From Gammaproteobacteria bacterium (lineage in GTDB: Bacteria; Pseudomonadota; Gammaproteobacteria; Thiohalomonadales; Thiohalomonadaceae), in assembly GCA_026196275.1 (NCBI GenBank), contig JAPHTQ010000077.1:1-39810 (forward strand): DNA of 39,810 bases, in the 5' to 3' direction. The translations under genes were made by a program, and so were the position numbers. The notes under the pieces are model-generated. The model ran no database searches, was not told the DNA's origin, and saw only the letters and a list, made by a program, of their open reading frames with translations. Numbering within the stretch: position 1 is the first letter of the stretch; each line of letters begins with the position of its first letter. Shown here piece after piece: positions 18,511 to 26,102 of this stretch.

Positions 18511-19353
18511 ATGAAAGCCAAAGCCGAATGTCTCCGCTGTTTCCAGCGCCAGGCACAAGACGCCGCCGGTCTTGCTGGGATGGATGAAGCGGCCAGCAAA
18601 AGATTGCTCGAGCGGATCCGTGGTGAGCTTGTGCAGAGCCCACTGGAGACCAACCCGGCGATCACCGCCTCACACATTCACGCCCTGATCCGCCAGCAGA
18701 GCCACAACCCGGACCCTTTTCGCGAGAAAAAGCGCGAGGCCACCGCCCACGCCTTGTCGCTCTACCCGCGGCTGAAGCAACTGCTACAGCAGGCCGATGA
18801 CCCGTTCGATACCGCGGTACGTCTGGCGCTCGCCGGCAATATCATCGACCTGGGGGTAGCTGCCGACTACGATCTGGAAGCCAGTATCGAACGGGTGCTG
18901 GCACTCACGCCGGCCATCAACCACCTGCCAGCGCTGCGAATCGCCATGAAACAGGCTGACAATATCCTCTATCTTGCCGACAATGCCGGCGAAACCGTGA
19001 TGGACAGGCTGCTCATCGAGACCATCGGCAAGCCAGTCACCTACGTGGTCAAGGGCGGGGCCGCGGTCAACGACGCCACCCGCGAGGATGCCCTTGCGGC
19101 AGGCATCGACAGGGTTGCCGAGGTGGTCGACAACGGCGCCGCCGCGATGGGTACGATACTGGATCAATGCAGCGCCGAATTCAGGCAACGTTTCGATGCC
19201 GCGGAACTGGTGATCGCCAAGGGGATGGCCAACTACGAAAGCCTATCCGGCACACGGGAGAACCTCTTCTTCCTGTTGCAGGCCAAGTGCGCGGTGGTGG
19301 CCGCTGATCTGGGAGTGGCGGAGAAGAGTATCGTGATCCTTGAGAACCGTTGA
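18511..19353 (+). CDS. DUF89 / ARMT1-like damage-control phosphatase
   Basis: The 280-aa protein starts with the CxxC motif (MKAKAECLRCFQRQA) of DUF89 subfamily I, followed by the metal/phosphate site LYLADNAGETVMDRLL (Asp-Asn near residues 155-156), VVKGGAAVNDATREDAL (Asn-Asp) and VIAKGMANYESL. DUF89 proteins are Mn/Ni-dependent phosphatases that remove toxic sugar-phosphate or related metabolites. The true substrate here is unknown. Followed by a 79-bp tandem repeat. Confidence 0.9.
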   Translation: MKAKAECLRCFQRQAQDAAGLAGMDEAASKRLLERIRGELVQSPLETNPAITASHIHALIRQQSHNPDPFREKKREATAHALSLYPRLKQLLQQADDPFDTAVRLALAGNIIDLGVAADYDLEASIERVLALTPAINHLPALRIAMKQADNILYLADNAGETVMDRLLIETIGKPVTYVVKGGAAVNDATREDALAAGIDRVAEVVDNGAAAMGTILDQCSAEFRQRFDAAELVIAKGMANYESLSGTRENLFFLLQAKCAVVAADLGVAEKSIVILENR

Positions 19354-19378
19354 AGGTTTTGCCACAGAGGGCACCAAA

Positions 19379-19571
19379 GCCGAACGATTGCCACGTCGAG
19401 CCGTGGACTCCAGCAGCGCCTCATCCCGAGTACAGCTCTTGAGCTGTCATCGTGATCGCCGAACGACTGCCAAGCCGAGCCGGGGACCCCAACGGAGCCT
19501 CATACGGAGTACAGCTCTTGAGCTGTCAACGCGATAGCCGAACGACTGCCACGTCGAGCCGTGGACTCCAG
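19379..19571. repeat. 79-bp tandem repeat, about 2.4 copies
   Basis: Copies start at 19379, 19458 and 19537, exactly 79 bp apart; the third is cut after about 35 bp. Copies 1 and 2 agree at about 66 of 79 positions. Each full unit holds ACAGCTCTTGAGCTGT (a 7-bp inverted repeat around TT), and copies 1 and 3 hold CCACG...CGTGG. Just before, gccacagagggcac (from 19361) belongs to the CACAGAG repeat family. There are no spacers, so it is not a CRISPR. Lies in the 236-bp noncoding stretch between the DUF89 gene and the DUF3025 gene. Confidence 0.85.
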
Positions 19572-19589
19572 TACGGTTCGTACCACGCA

Positions 19590-20552
19590 TCACCCCCGCC
19601 GCCGGCCGGGCCGGAAATAATCCGTATTGTCGTAATAATTTTCGTCGCTATTGGCCGGGTCCCAGCCGGGCATGCCGAGAATCGGAAACGGCTGCAGATC
19701 GCGGGGCTTCTGATACGGCTCGCCGGCCTCGAAGATCGCCGCCAGTTTTGCATCGATCCAGGCAAGGCGCCCCTCCCGATCAGAGGCAAAATAGTCGCCA
19801 TCGCCCTCCAGCATGATAGTGTTGGCGGTCATGCCAAGATAAGGCGCCAGCGCCTTTTCGTACATGGCGTGGCCGAAGACGACACAATCAAATTTATGCA
19901 CTAAATCATCACGCCGCTGCCAGAAGAGCTCCTTCCATCTGAACTCGCGCACCAGCTCCAACAATGACGGGTCACCTGTCACCAGTACCGCCCCACCCTC
20001 ATCGAACAGCGAGAGCATATTCTCTACCGGCGTACGCCGGCCGATATCCTCGCCTTTGGTCAGCCGCTGTTTCGCCAGTGGGATGTGAATGGCGTTAATT
20101 ACCGCCTTGGTGCGCGGAAAGAGAAACCAGCTGAGCAATTGAAAGAAGTCGTGCCAGTTGCGGGTGCGCGTCTGGATCTCGCCGCTCAAGTAGATACGCG
20201 GCGCGTAGTGCTGCTCGAAGTGGTCCGGCCGTCCCTCCTGCGGCACGATCTTCAGCGGCGCGCCGTGCAGGGTGCGCAGCGGCTCGGCGCGCTCATCGAG
20301 TAGTTGCTGAAAATCGCCCAGCCCCGGCCAGTCCTCGTAGGTCGCGAAACGCTCGACGAGCGGGCGCAGCGGCGCGAACAGCGGCGAGCGCTCGAAGAAG
20401 TCGGGCCGCCAGGGAACCAGGGCATCGATGCGGGTGTTGGTCTTCAACGTCGGGAACCTTGCCTGGATGAGGCCGCAAACATAGCCGATTATCGCCTCAA
20501 CAACCAGCCTACCCCGTTGGAGCGACCGTCCCGGTCCCGATGTTGCTGACAT
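19590..20552 (-). CDS. DUF3025 domain protein
   Basis: The 320-aa product contains the DUF3025 signature YLSGEIQTRTRNWHDFFQLLSWFLFPRTKAVINAIH, with LVTGD and CVVFGHAMYEKALAPY further on. The family is widespread in proteobacteria and has no established function. The start is uncertain: ATG 20552 (or a TTG at 20555) lacks a ribosome site and sits next to the repeat element 20559-20704. The first ~20 residues look unlike the rest of the family, so a start further inside is possible. It has a small C-terminal Arg/Gly tail. Confidence 0.8.
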   Translation of the reverse strand: MSATSGPGRSLQRGRLVVEAIIGYVCGLIQARFPTLKTNTRIDALVPWRPDFFERSPLFAPLRPLVERFATYEDWPGLGDFQQLLDERAEPLRTLHGAPLKIVPQEGRPDHFEQHYAPRIYLSGEIQTRTRNWHDFFQLLSWFLFPRTKAVINAIHIPLAKQRLTKGEDIGRRTPVENMLSLFDEGGAVLVTGDPSLLELVREFRWKELFWQRRDDLVHKFDCVVFGHAMYEKALAPYLGMTANTIMLEGDGDYFASDREGRLAWIDAKLAAIFEAGEPYQKPRDLQPFPILGMPGWDPANSDENYYDNTDYFRPGRRRG

Positions 20553-20558
20553 CAATTA

Positions 20559-20704
20559 GCCACAGAGGGCACAGAGCCCACAGGGAAAAACCACGCAGGT
20601 GCTAGTTGTCGTCACTGAATTTATCGCGATTGGCTCTACTCAATTACTCTGAAATGTGTGATGGGTATGCATTCCAAGGCACCATACTCTGTGACCTCTG
20701 TGTC
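20559..20704. mobile_element. Short element bounded by near-perfect 18-bp inverted repeats (MITE-like)
   Basis: GCCACAGAGGGCACAGAG (20559-20576) pairs with CTCTGTGACCTCTGTGTC (20687-20704), matching at 16 of 18 positions as inverted repeats. The 146-bp unit has no coding capacity. It resembles the perfect inverted repeat at 11138-11216 and the motif at 19361, so it belongs to a dispersed family. No target-site duplication was clearly identified. Just after it (20720-20740) ACCGGAGCGGTCGCTCC, another common intergenic palindrome, is present. Confidence 0.6.
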
Positions 20705-20772
20705 AAATATACATTTCACAACCGGAGCGGTCGCTCCTACAGCGCCCCGCCGATTTAATGCACAATAGCGCC

Positions 20773-21741
20773 ATGCCCGAACAACAGGAAATCGTCATCT
20801 GCGGTCTCGACGGTGTGCTCGCACTGCTCGAACACCGCCTGCACCACCTCTACAACGAGGAGGGGGTGAAGGATTGGGAGCGCTTCCTCGAAGCCTGCGA
20901 TGAAGATATGCCCAACCTGCCGCTCATCGACCGGCTCAACCAGGCCCGTGACGAGGGGGTGCCGGTGGTACTCATCACCGGACGCAACGCCGCGGTCAAG
21001 ACGAAGACCGAGGCCTGGCTGGCGCGCTGGCATATCGGCTACGACGCGCTGTGGATGCGCCCGGCGCGGGATTTCAGCAAGGCCGGTGAGTTCAAAGCGG
21101 CGATCATCGAGCAGCACTACCACGGGATGAAGATCCGCCGCATCTACGAAACGGTGCAGCACCTGGACGTGGCCCGCTGGTGTGAACGGAGCATGATCCC
21201 CTGCACCCTGGTGGGCCACAACCAGGGCAATGGCGAGAGCCGCGAACAGCTCGATCTCAGGGTCATCCGCCACAGCTGCGACCACGTGGTGCTCCACCCC
21301 TTCTACGGTGATGATGACTACACCTGGGATGAGCGCGCCCAGCAGCTGGCGCAAGGTGCCTGCCGAATCTGCCAGGCCGGTGAACAGGAACAGGAGCGAC
21401 AGCGCAAGGCCACCCAGGCGCGGCTCTTTGCCAGCGAACGGGGGCTGCCACCGCTGGAGGGCTCTGACAGGCAGGTCGCCTGGGCCGAAACGGTGCGTCT
21501 CAGCGCCTTCTCCGCGGTGGACAAGGTGCTCAAGTGGCTGGACGAGGTGGACGCGCAGGCCGCCGAGGAGGACCCGGACTACTGGAGCGATACGAAGCAG
21601 GGGATCCGCCGCGCCATTGAGTATCTGGAAGAGCAGACCGATGCCAAGTGGTGGCTCGACCACCGCCACGGCATCATGAACAACCTCGACGGCGGTCGCA
21701 TGCTGCTCTCCGCGATTGCCCAGGAGAGGGGATTCATCTGA
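20773..21741 (+). CDS. HAD-like phosphatase-domain protein lacking the catalytic aspartates
   Basis: The 322-aa protein (ATG 20773; ATG 20758 is possible) resembles the phosphatase domain of polynucleotide kinase-phosphatase-like HAD proteins: VICGLDGVLALLEHRLH, VKDWERFLEACDEDMPNLPLI, VVLITGRN, TKTEAWL, WMRPARD. In these, motif I should be DxDGT; here it is GLDG, with Gly11 in the nucleophile position. The usual DD of motif IV is also absent (IYETVQHLDVARW). The C-terminal half (about 180-322) is a helical region I do not recognise, ending in a VLKWLDEVDAQAAEEDPDYW-type acidic stretch. Fold evidence is good; activity is doubtful. Confidence 0.72.
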   Translation: MPEQQEIVICGLDGVLALLEHRLHHLYNEEGVKDWERFLEACDEDMPNLPLIDRLNQARDEGVPVVLITGRNAAVKTKTEAWLARWHIGYDALWMRPARDFSKAGEFKAAIIEQHYHGMKIRRIYETVQHLDVARWCERSMIPCTLVGHNQGNGESREQLDLRVIRHSCDHVVLHPFYGDDDYTWDERAQQLAQGACRICQAGEQEQERQRKATQARLFASERGLPPLEGSDRQVAWAETVRLSAFSAVDKVLKWLDEVDAQAAEEDPDYWSDTKQGIRRAIEYLEEQTDAKWWLDHRHGIMNNLDGGRMLLSAIAQERGFI

Positions 21742-21854
21742 CAACCGCTGTGCCAACCGCCCGCCTAAATACCTGTTTTAACTGGGGGAATTAGCAGAAA
21801 AACGCAGGATGGTATATACTGTTGAATGTATCCATAAACAGGGAAGATAGTATT

Positions 21855-22112
21855 ATGTCGGAAGTTTCCACTGTCAGTAGTCTGAGAAAGAAGTTCGAGG
21901 TGACTGAGGTAGCCAAGATCACCGCCCCCGACGGAATGGAGGGCAAGAACTGGCACAGCTACACCATCAAGCGCGGCGCTACCGAGATCAGCGGGCAAAA
22001 GCCCGGTACGCTTAAAATGGTTACCGAACATGCCAGGCAGGTCGCCGAAGACCTCAACGCCCGCAGCGGCGGCAAGGCCGGTTCGATCTATGCCGCACGG
22101 CGCAAAAACTGA
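21855..22112 (+). CDS. Small conserved hypothetical protein
   Basis: An 85-aa basic protein (MSEVSTVSSLRKKFEVTE...), ATG 21855 with GGGAAG upstream. A TTG further upstream is less likely. The sequence NWHSYTIKRGATEISGQKPGTLK and HARQVAEDLNARSGGKAGS is strikingly regular, suggesting a conserved small fold. No transmembrane segment. I do not recognise the family and no function is implied by the neighbours. Confidence 0.7.
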   Translation: MSEVSTVSSLRKKFEVTEVAKITAPDGMEGKNWHSYTIKRGATEISGQKPGTLKMVTEHARQVAEDLNARSGGKAGSIYAARRKN

Positions 22113-22133
22113 ATCCTGAGATGGAATCGGGCG

Positions 22134-22757
22134 TTATTCGTCCCTTCGGGTAACGCCCATCCCCCAGTTCCACACCCGCTTCATTTCCCCACCCACCGCA
22201 TACCACTCCACCCGGCACTCCGGCAGATGAAGGATCGCGCAACTGTGGTTAAACGCGGTGCTGCCAGGATTGATCACCAGAGTGTCGCCCAGCTGCTCGG
22301 CAAACACCTGATGGGTATGCCCCACTACCAACACCTCATGGCCAAGACCCTTCAGCCGCTCGCGCCATGCACTCAGTGCCGACGGGATCAACGCCCCCGT
22401 CTCATCCAGCAGCTTTATCCCGCCCATGTCCGAATCCGGTGGACTGGCATGTACCAGATAGAGCCGTTTGCCGGCGATAGCGAGACTCAGCGCAACGGGT
22501 AACCCTGCCAGGAGCGCCAACTCCTCACGCCCATCCTCCCCATCCTCCACATGCCAGCGGTCATGGTTGCCCACCACCACCTTCACCCCGGCCTGCTGCA
22601 ACAGGGCAACACACCCGGCCAGCTCCTCGCCATAGCCGGCAATATCCCCCGGACAGAGGATCTGCGACACCTGTTCGCGCGCGAAGATCGCCAGCGCCTC
22701 GCCAAGCGGCGCCACACTGGCATGGATATCGCTGATCAGGCCGATGCGCGTTGACAC
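22134..22757 (-). CDS. Calcineurin-like metallophosphoesterase
   Basis: The 207-aa product has the metallophosphoesterase motifs: GLISDIHAS (Asp10, His12), CPGDIAGYG, VVVGNHDRWH, YLVHASPP and VVGHTHQVF. This is the YfcE-like/small phosphodiesterase group; substrate unknown. Start is GTG 22757 with GGGAAGA just upstream. It lies 24 bp downstream of yaaA on the same strand, so the two are probably cotranscribed. Confidence 0.88.
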   Translation of the reverse strand: MSTRIGLISDIHASVAPLGEALAIFAREQVSQILCPGDIAGYGEELAGCVALLQQAGVKVVVGNHDRWHVEDGEDGREELALLAGLPVALSLAIAGKRLYLVHASPPDSDMGGIKLLDETGALIPSALSAWRERLKGLGHEVLVVGHTHQVFAEQLGDTLVINPGSTAFNHSCAILHLPECRVEWYAVGGEMKRVWNWGMGVTRRDE

Positions 22758-22781
22758 ACTCTTCCCTCGGCCCTCTCCGGC

Positions 22782-23552
22782 TCATTGCCGGCGGGTAAAG
22801 ACCCACTTGCTGTCCGAGGAGAGCTCCTCGTTGAAAACGTAACCGTCCACATCAAAATCCTTCATCGCCTCCGGTTCGGTCAGTCTGTTCTGGATAACAA
22901 AGCGGCTCAGCTGACCGCGCGCCTTCTTCGCATAGACCCCCATCATCTTGTACTGACCGTTCTTCCAGTCCTTGAACTCGGGGGTGATGATCTCCCCGTC
23001 AAGCCGTTTCGGTTTGACCGACTTGAAGTACTCGCTGGAGGCGAGGTTGATGAGATAGGGAGACTTGATATTCTTCATCTGCCGGTTCAGCCCCTCGGTG
23101 ATCTTGTCGCCCCAGAACTCATAGAGATTCTTCCCCCGCCCGGTATCCACCTTGCGCCCCATCTCCAGGCGGTAGGGCTGCATCAGGTCCAGCGGACGGA
23201 GCAGACCATAGAGGCCGGAGAGGATCCGCAGATGGCTCTGGGCGAACTTGAAATCCGCCGCAGAAAAACTCTCGGCATCCAGACCGGTATAAACATCCCC
23301 CTTGAACGCCAATGCCGCCTGCTTGGCGTTCTCCGGGGTAAAGGGGGTGCGCCACTGCTCGAAGCGCTCGAAGTTGAGTTCGGCGATCTTCATGCTCACC
23401 GCCATCAACTCCGCGATATCCAGCGCCGAATATTGACGGGCCCGGTCGATAAGGATCTGCGAGTCGTCCAGATAGTCCGGAATGGTAAAGGTTTTGGTCT
23501 TCGGCGGTGTGTCGTAATCCAGGGTCTTGGCAGGGGAGATAACTAGCAACAT
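22782..23552 (-). CDS. yaaA: Peroxide stress protein YaaA (DUF328/UPF0246)
   Basis: The 256-aa product matches YaaA throughout: [17 protein letters not shown] at the start, [56 protein letters not shown], and [13 protein letters not shown]. coli YaaA lowers intracellular unincorporated iron during oxidative stress and binds DNA. ATG 23552 has no obvious strong ribosome site. The 255 bp upstream hold no gene I can support. Followed by the phosphoesterase gene. Confidence 0.95.
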   Translation of the reverse strand: MLLVISPAKTLDYDTPPKTKTFTIPDYLDDSQILIDRARQYSALDIAELMAVSMKIAELNFERFEQWRTPFTPENAKQAALAFKGDVYTGLDAESFSAADFKFAQSHLRILSGLYGLLRPLDLMQPYRLEMGRKVDTGRGKNLYEFWGDKITEGLNRQMKNIKSPYLINLASSEYFKSVKPKRLDGEIITPEFKDWKNGQYKMMGVYAKKARGQLSRFVIQNRLTEPEAMKDFDVDGYVFNEELSSDSKWVFTRRQ

Positions 23553-23807
23553 GACGATTCAATCGGGTAGCGAAAACATAAAGTGAGATTACTGCAAATA
23601 CCCCATCCTGCAAACCTCAGACAAACGTAACTACGCCCCTGTTTGCATTTCTCATGGCGTGCACGCCCTACACCCCCAGCCAATACTCTCGCCAAGACGC
23701 CATAGGGTTTTCCCGGATCGCGGCATATAGAGCCCATAGCCGCCTCACAATGGCCGGGAAGAGGAAGTTGCGTCAAGGGGACGAGTAGTTGCCTTTCAAC
23801 TTAGATT

Positions 23808-24509
23808 TTAGTGCAAACAGCACTTCTTGAATTTTTTCCCGCTACCGCAGGGGCAGGGATCGTTGCGCCCCACCTGCGGTTCGCTGTGGCTGAACGGCAC
23901 GGAGGCCAGCGCCCTGCGCCGCTGCCAGAAGGCGTAGAGCTTGCGTACCGTTGTCGGCAGTGAGCGCTTGAGGGTATCCAGCTCCTGCGCATCCAGTCGG
24001 GCCAGGCTGCTGCGTCCCTCCTCGGTGGTGAAGACCATGACAGGGAACAGCAGGTCCATCACCTCCTGACCACCCTGCTGCCAGGCGCTCATGGCAAGGC
24101 TGACCCCCTTCATATAGCCCAGACACCACTCCTCCACACTGGTGATGGTCGCCTCCTCCTCCTCGACCTCCAGTACGATGGGCTCGAACTCCTCCGGTGC
24201 CTCAACCAGGGTGTTCACGATAGCGTTCATGTGGCGAAGTACCAGGGAGATCGTCGCCTCGGCCTCGGCATTCGATCCCCATGCCGGCTCGTACTCGCCC
24301 CACAGCACCGGCAACCACTCCGAGGGTTTCAACGGTTGCGGCCCGCTGACAATGGCGGTGAGAAAACCGTCAAGCTCCGAGATATCCAGCACCCCCTCAT
24401 CGACACCCTCAACCGCGGCGTTCGCCTCCTCCTCCGGGATGCGCTCAAGCAGGAAACGGTTCAGTTCGTCGATCTCCTGATCGGAGAGGGGCGTATTGAG
24501 TTGTGACAT
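23808..24509 (-). CDS. YecA/YgfB (UPF0149) family protein with C-terminal SEC-C zinc motif
   Basis: The 233-aa protein has an UPF0149 helical domain ([26 protein letters not shown], then [16 protein letters not shown]) and a C-terminal SEC-C motif ([18 protein letters not shown]), which binds zinc and is found in SecA and many adaptor proteins. In E. coli, YecA binds ribosomes. ATG 24509 has AGGT closely upstream. Full-length for the family. Confidence 0.88.
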   Translation of the reverse strand: MSQLNTPLSDQEIDELNRFLLERIPEEEANAAVEGVDEGVLDISELDGFLTAIVSGPQPLKPSEWLPVLWGEYEPAWGSNAEAEATISLVLRHMNAIVNTLVEAPEEFEPIVLEVEEEEATITSVEEWCLGYMKGVSLAMSAWQQGGQEVMDLLFPVMVFTTEEGRSSLARLDAQELDTLKRSLPTTVRKLYAFWQRRRALASVPFSHSEPQVGRNDPCPCGSGKKFKKCCLH

Positions 24510-24622
24510 GGTGACCTTCTGTGTAACGGAACGGAATAACAGGGGGGTATTATGAAGACCAGCGCCAAGTCGGGCCAGCGCTGTGTGCATGAAGTTAGAA
24601 TGCCCCGCCGCAGAATAGTTCA

Positions 24623-24661
24623 CTAGTGTACTGCACCGTAATTAATGGCGCAGTACACTAG
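24623..24661. repeat. CTAG-bounded hairpin overlapping the ppnN stop codon
   Basis: CTAGTGTACTGC (24623-24634) and GCAGTACACTAG (24650-24661) are perfect 12-bp inverted arms around 15 nt (accgtaattaatggc), itself weakly palindromic. The TAG stop of ppnN lies in the outer CTAG of the right arm. A transcript of ppnN would end in this hairpin, so a terminator function is possible, but no T-run is present. Compare 11708-11758. Confidence 0.7.
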
Positions 24662-26031
24662 CGCTTATTGATCCGGTAACAGGGCACATAGACCTTGCCC
24701 GGGAGCTTCATCCGGTGCTGCTCGACGAAGGCGGCCAGCAGCTCGTCCATCCTCTCCATCAGCGCCGCCTCGCCGTTGAGCTCGAAGTGGCCGTGCTGCT
24801 CGATGGCGCGGATCCCCTCGTCCTTCACATTGCCCGCCACCACGCCGGAGAAGGCGCGGCGCAGGTTGGCCGCCAGCAGATGGGATTCCTGCTTTGTGTC
24901 CAGCTGCAGTGCCGCCATGTTTTCGTGGCTCGGTACGAAGGGGCGCTGGAACTCGACATCGATCTTCAGCTTCCAGTTAAAGTAGTAGGCATCGCCGTGC
25001 TGCTTGCGGTACTCGCGCACCTGCTCGATCGCCTGGTGCAGGGTCACCGCCACCTGCGCCGGATCGTCGATGATGATCTGGTAGCGCCGCTGCGCCTCCT
25101 CGCCGAGGGTCTCGCCGATAAACTGATCGATCTGGCGGAAGTAGGCCTCGCTCTGCGCCGGCCCGGTCAGCACCAGCGGGAAGGGCATATCGCGATTGTC
25201 CGGGTGCAGCAGGATCCCCAGCAGGTAGAGGATCTCCTCGGCGGTGCCGGCGCCGCCGGGGAATACCACCACCCCGTGTCCGGTGCGCACAAAGGCCTCC
25301 AGCCGCTTCTCGATGTCGGGCAGGATCACCAGTTCGTTGACGATGGGGTTGGGCGACTCGGCGGCGATGATCCCCGGCTCGGTGATCCCCAGGTATTTGC
25401 CGTCATTGATACGCTGCTTGGCGTGGCCGATAGTCGCCCCCTTCATCGGCCCCTTCATCGCCCCCGGGCCGCAGCCGGTGCAGATATCGAGCCCGCGCAG
25501 CCCCATCTGGTACCCCACCACCTTGGTGTAGTCATACTCCTCACGCGAGATGGAGTGGCCGCCCCAGCAGACCACCGTGTTCGGCTCGGCGCGCGCCTGC
25601 AGTACCCCGGCGTTGCGCAGGATATGGAACACCGCATTGGTGATGCCGTACGAACTCGCCAGGTCGAAGTTGGCACTGGCGTCGATCTCATCGCTGATGT
25701 AGATCACATCGCGCAGCACCGCAAACAGGTGTTCGTTGATACCGCGGATCATCTGCCCATCGACAAAGGCGTGTGCCGGCGCCCCCTTCACCTCCAGCTT
25801 GATGCCGCGCTCCTTCTGAATCACCCGGATCTCGAACGATCTGTAGCGCTCCAGCAGCTCCTTGCCGTCATCCAGATTGCTACCGCTGTTCAGCACCGCC
25901 AGCGAGCAGTTGCGAAACAGGGTATAGAGCCCGCCCTTGGTGGTATCGAGCAGCTTGTTCACCTCCAGCTGCGACAACACCTCCAGGTGCCCCAGCGGGG
26001 AGATACGTGCATCAACGACTTCATATTCCAT
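24658..26031 (-). CDS. ppnN: Nucleotide 5'-monophosphate nucleosidase PpnN (LOG family)
   Basis: The 457-aa product has the PpnN layout: an N-terminal domain (YEVVDARISPLGHLEVLSQ...), a central LOG domain with PGGAGTAEEILYLLGI (phosphate-binding motif) and CTGCGPGAMKGPMKGA, and a C-terminal domain. E. coli PpnN (YgdH) cleaves purine and pyrimidine monophosphates and is stimulated by (p)ppGpp. Length is normal. The stop codon overlaps the inverted repeat described separately. Confidence 0.95.
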   Translation of the reverse strand: MEYEVVDARISPLGHLEVLSQLEVNKLLDTTKGGLYTLFRNCSLAVLNSGSNLDDGKELLERYRSFEIRVIQKERGIKLEVKGAPAHAFVDGQMIRGINEHLFAVLRDVIYISDEIDASANFDLASSYGITNAVFHILRNAGVLQARAEPNTVVCWGGHSISREEYDYTKVVGYQMGLRGLDICTGCGPGAMKGPMKGATIGHAKQRINDGKYLGITEPGIIAAESPNPIVNELVILPDIEKRLEAFVRTGHGVVVFPGGAGTAEEILYLLGILLHPDNRDMPFPLVLTGPAQSEAYFRQIDQFIGETLGEEAQRRYQIIIDDPAQVAVTLHQAIEQVREYRKQHGDAYYFNWKLKIDVEFQRPFVPSHENMAALQLDTKQESHLLAANLRRAFSGVVAGNVKDEGIRAIEQHGHFELNGEAALMERMDELLAAFVEQHRMKLPGKVYVPCYRINKR

Positions 26032-26102
26032 TGCAGTTTTTCTCTTTCAAAAATGATTTTACGGCCAGGCATCAACCCGATGTTGTTATCATGGCCGGCA
26101 GC

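Noticed and set aside
19379-19571. Repeat block considered as a CRISPR array for the orphan Cas6
   Set aside because: Units are directly adjacent, 79 bp long and divergent, with no unique spacers between short identical repeats.
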